From Sphaerolaimus hirsutus (Eukaryota; Nematoda; Chromadorea; Monhysterida; Sphaerolaimidae): 64,000 nucleotides of DNA. A program made the translations under genes and the position numbers. Shown here in pieces: positions 63,848-64,000 of the stretch; the first letter of the stretch is position 1, and every line of letters begins with the position of its first letter. The notes under the pieces are model-generated. The model worked only from the letters and a program-made list of their open reading frames with translations. It was not told where the DNA came from and made no database searches. Location of the stretch: assembly GCA_964036195.1 (NCBI GenBank), contig OZ038456.1, forward strand, positions 20,226,104-20,290,103, read 5' to 3'.

Positions 63848-64000
63848 GTGCCTACACACACTAGTTTTCACCGTGACTTCGTGTGAAAACTGAATTTTTT
63901 AAAATGCAAATTAATGAACACGGTTGAATGATTTTATTTAATTTTGATCGGAATTTAAATTAATGAAAGTTAAAATTTAAAATTTTTAAAACTAAAACAC
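63848..64000. repeat. Start of a CTACACACACTAGTT element, cut by the window edge
   Basis: GTGCCTACACACACTAGTTT is the end also seen at 1624 and 31101. The rest lies beyond the window. Confidence 0.5.

Overview
This window is eukaryotic, AT-rich and crowded with transposons. It shows GT-AG introns, coding exons of 27-234 nt, TATA-like core promoters, an LTR retrotransposon and many DNA transposons. It looks like an invertebrate-type genome, but I cannot name the species. There are no bacterial operons, tRNAs, rRNAs or CRISPR arrays. A 200-N assembly gap lies at 16567-16766.

The only genes I can assemble are three tandem, same-orientation (minus strand) paralogs of a papain-family (C1A) cysteine peptidase. 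Each has nine exons with the same boundaries and phases: signal peptide (exons 1-2), I29/ERFNIN-like propeptide (2-3), acidic linker (4), a 30-nt exon with the catalytic Cys (5), a core region (6-7), catalytic His and Asn (8, 8/9 junction) and a long C-terminal tail (9). Gene A (75-16469) runs off the left edge after exon 7 and is open in every exon seen. Gene B (17216-25241) has a MITE inside coding exon 6. Gene C (37588-63689) has a TGG-to-TGA nonsense change just after the catalytic Asn. All three keep the triad residues visible in the window, but the Trp that normally follows the catalytic Cys is Val, Val and Ser.

Nearly all remaining sequence is mobile DNA in the introns and in the B-C intergenic region. 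At least eight families of hAT-like elements are present (ends of the type YAGNGNTG, many with perfect 8-bp target-site duplications). There are also TA-flanked MITEs with TACCGTATT ends, mariner-like MITEs, long fold-back palindromes and a 1.85-kb non-autonomous LTR element. One hAT-like copy keeps a transposase C-terminal (dimerisation) remnant and one mariner derivative keeps a DDE transposase C-terminal remnant.

Insertions are nested up to three deep, so relative ages can be read directly. The most unusual general pattern is that each element family carries its own short word (for example GGCGCCAA, CGGGATCGGG, GGCACCGGTGCC, ACGTTTACG, GGAAAGGTAAA, CTCGAAATACCCC). The word starts inside or just behind the terminal repeat and is iterated through the subterminal DNA.

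Layout: 1-16.5 kb gene A; 17.2-25.2 kb gene B; 25.2-37.6 kb intergenic, mostly nested transposons; 37.6-63.7 kb gene C, whose intron 1 holds a composite insertion of about 9.4 kb.
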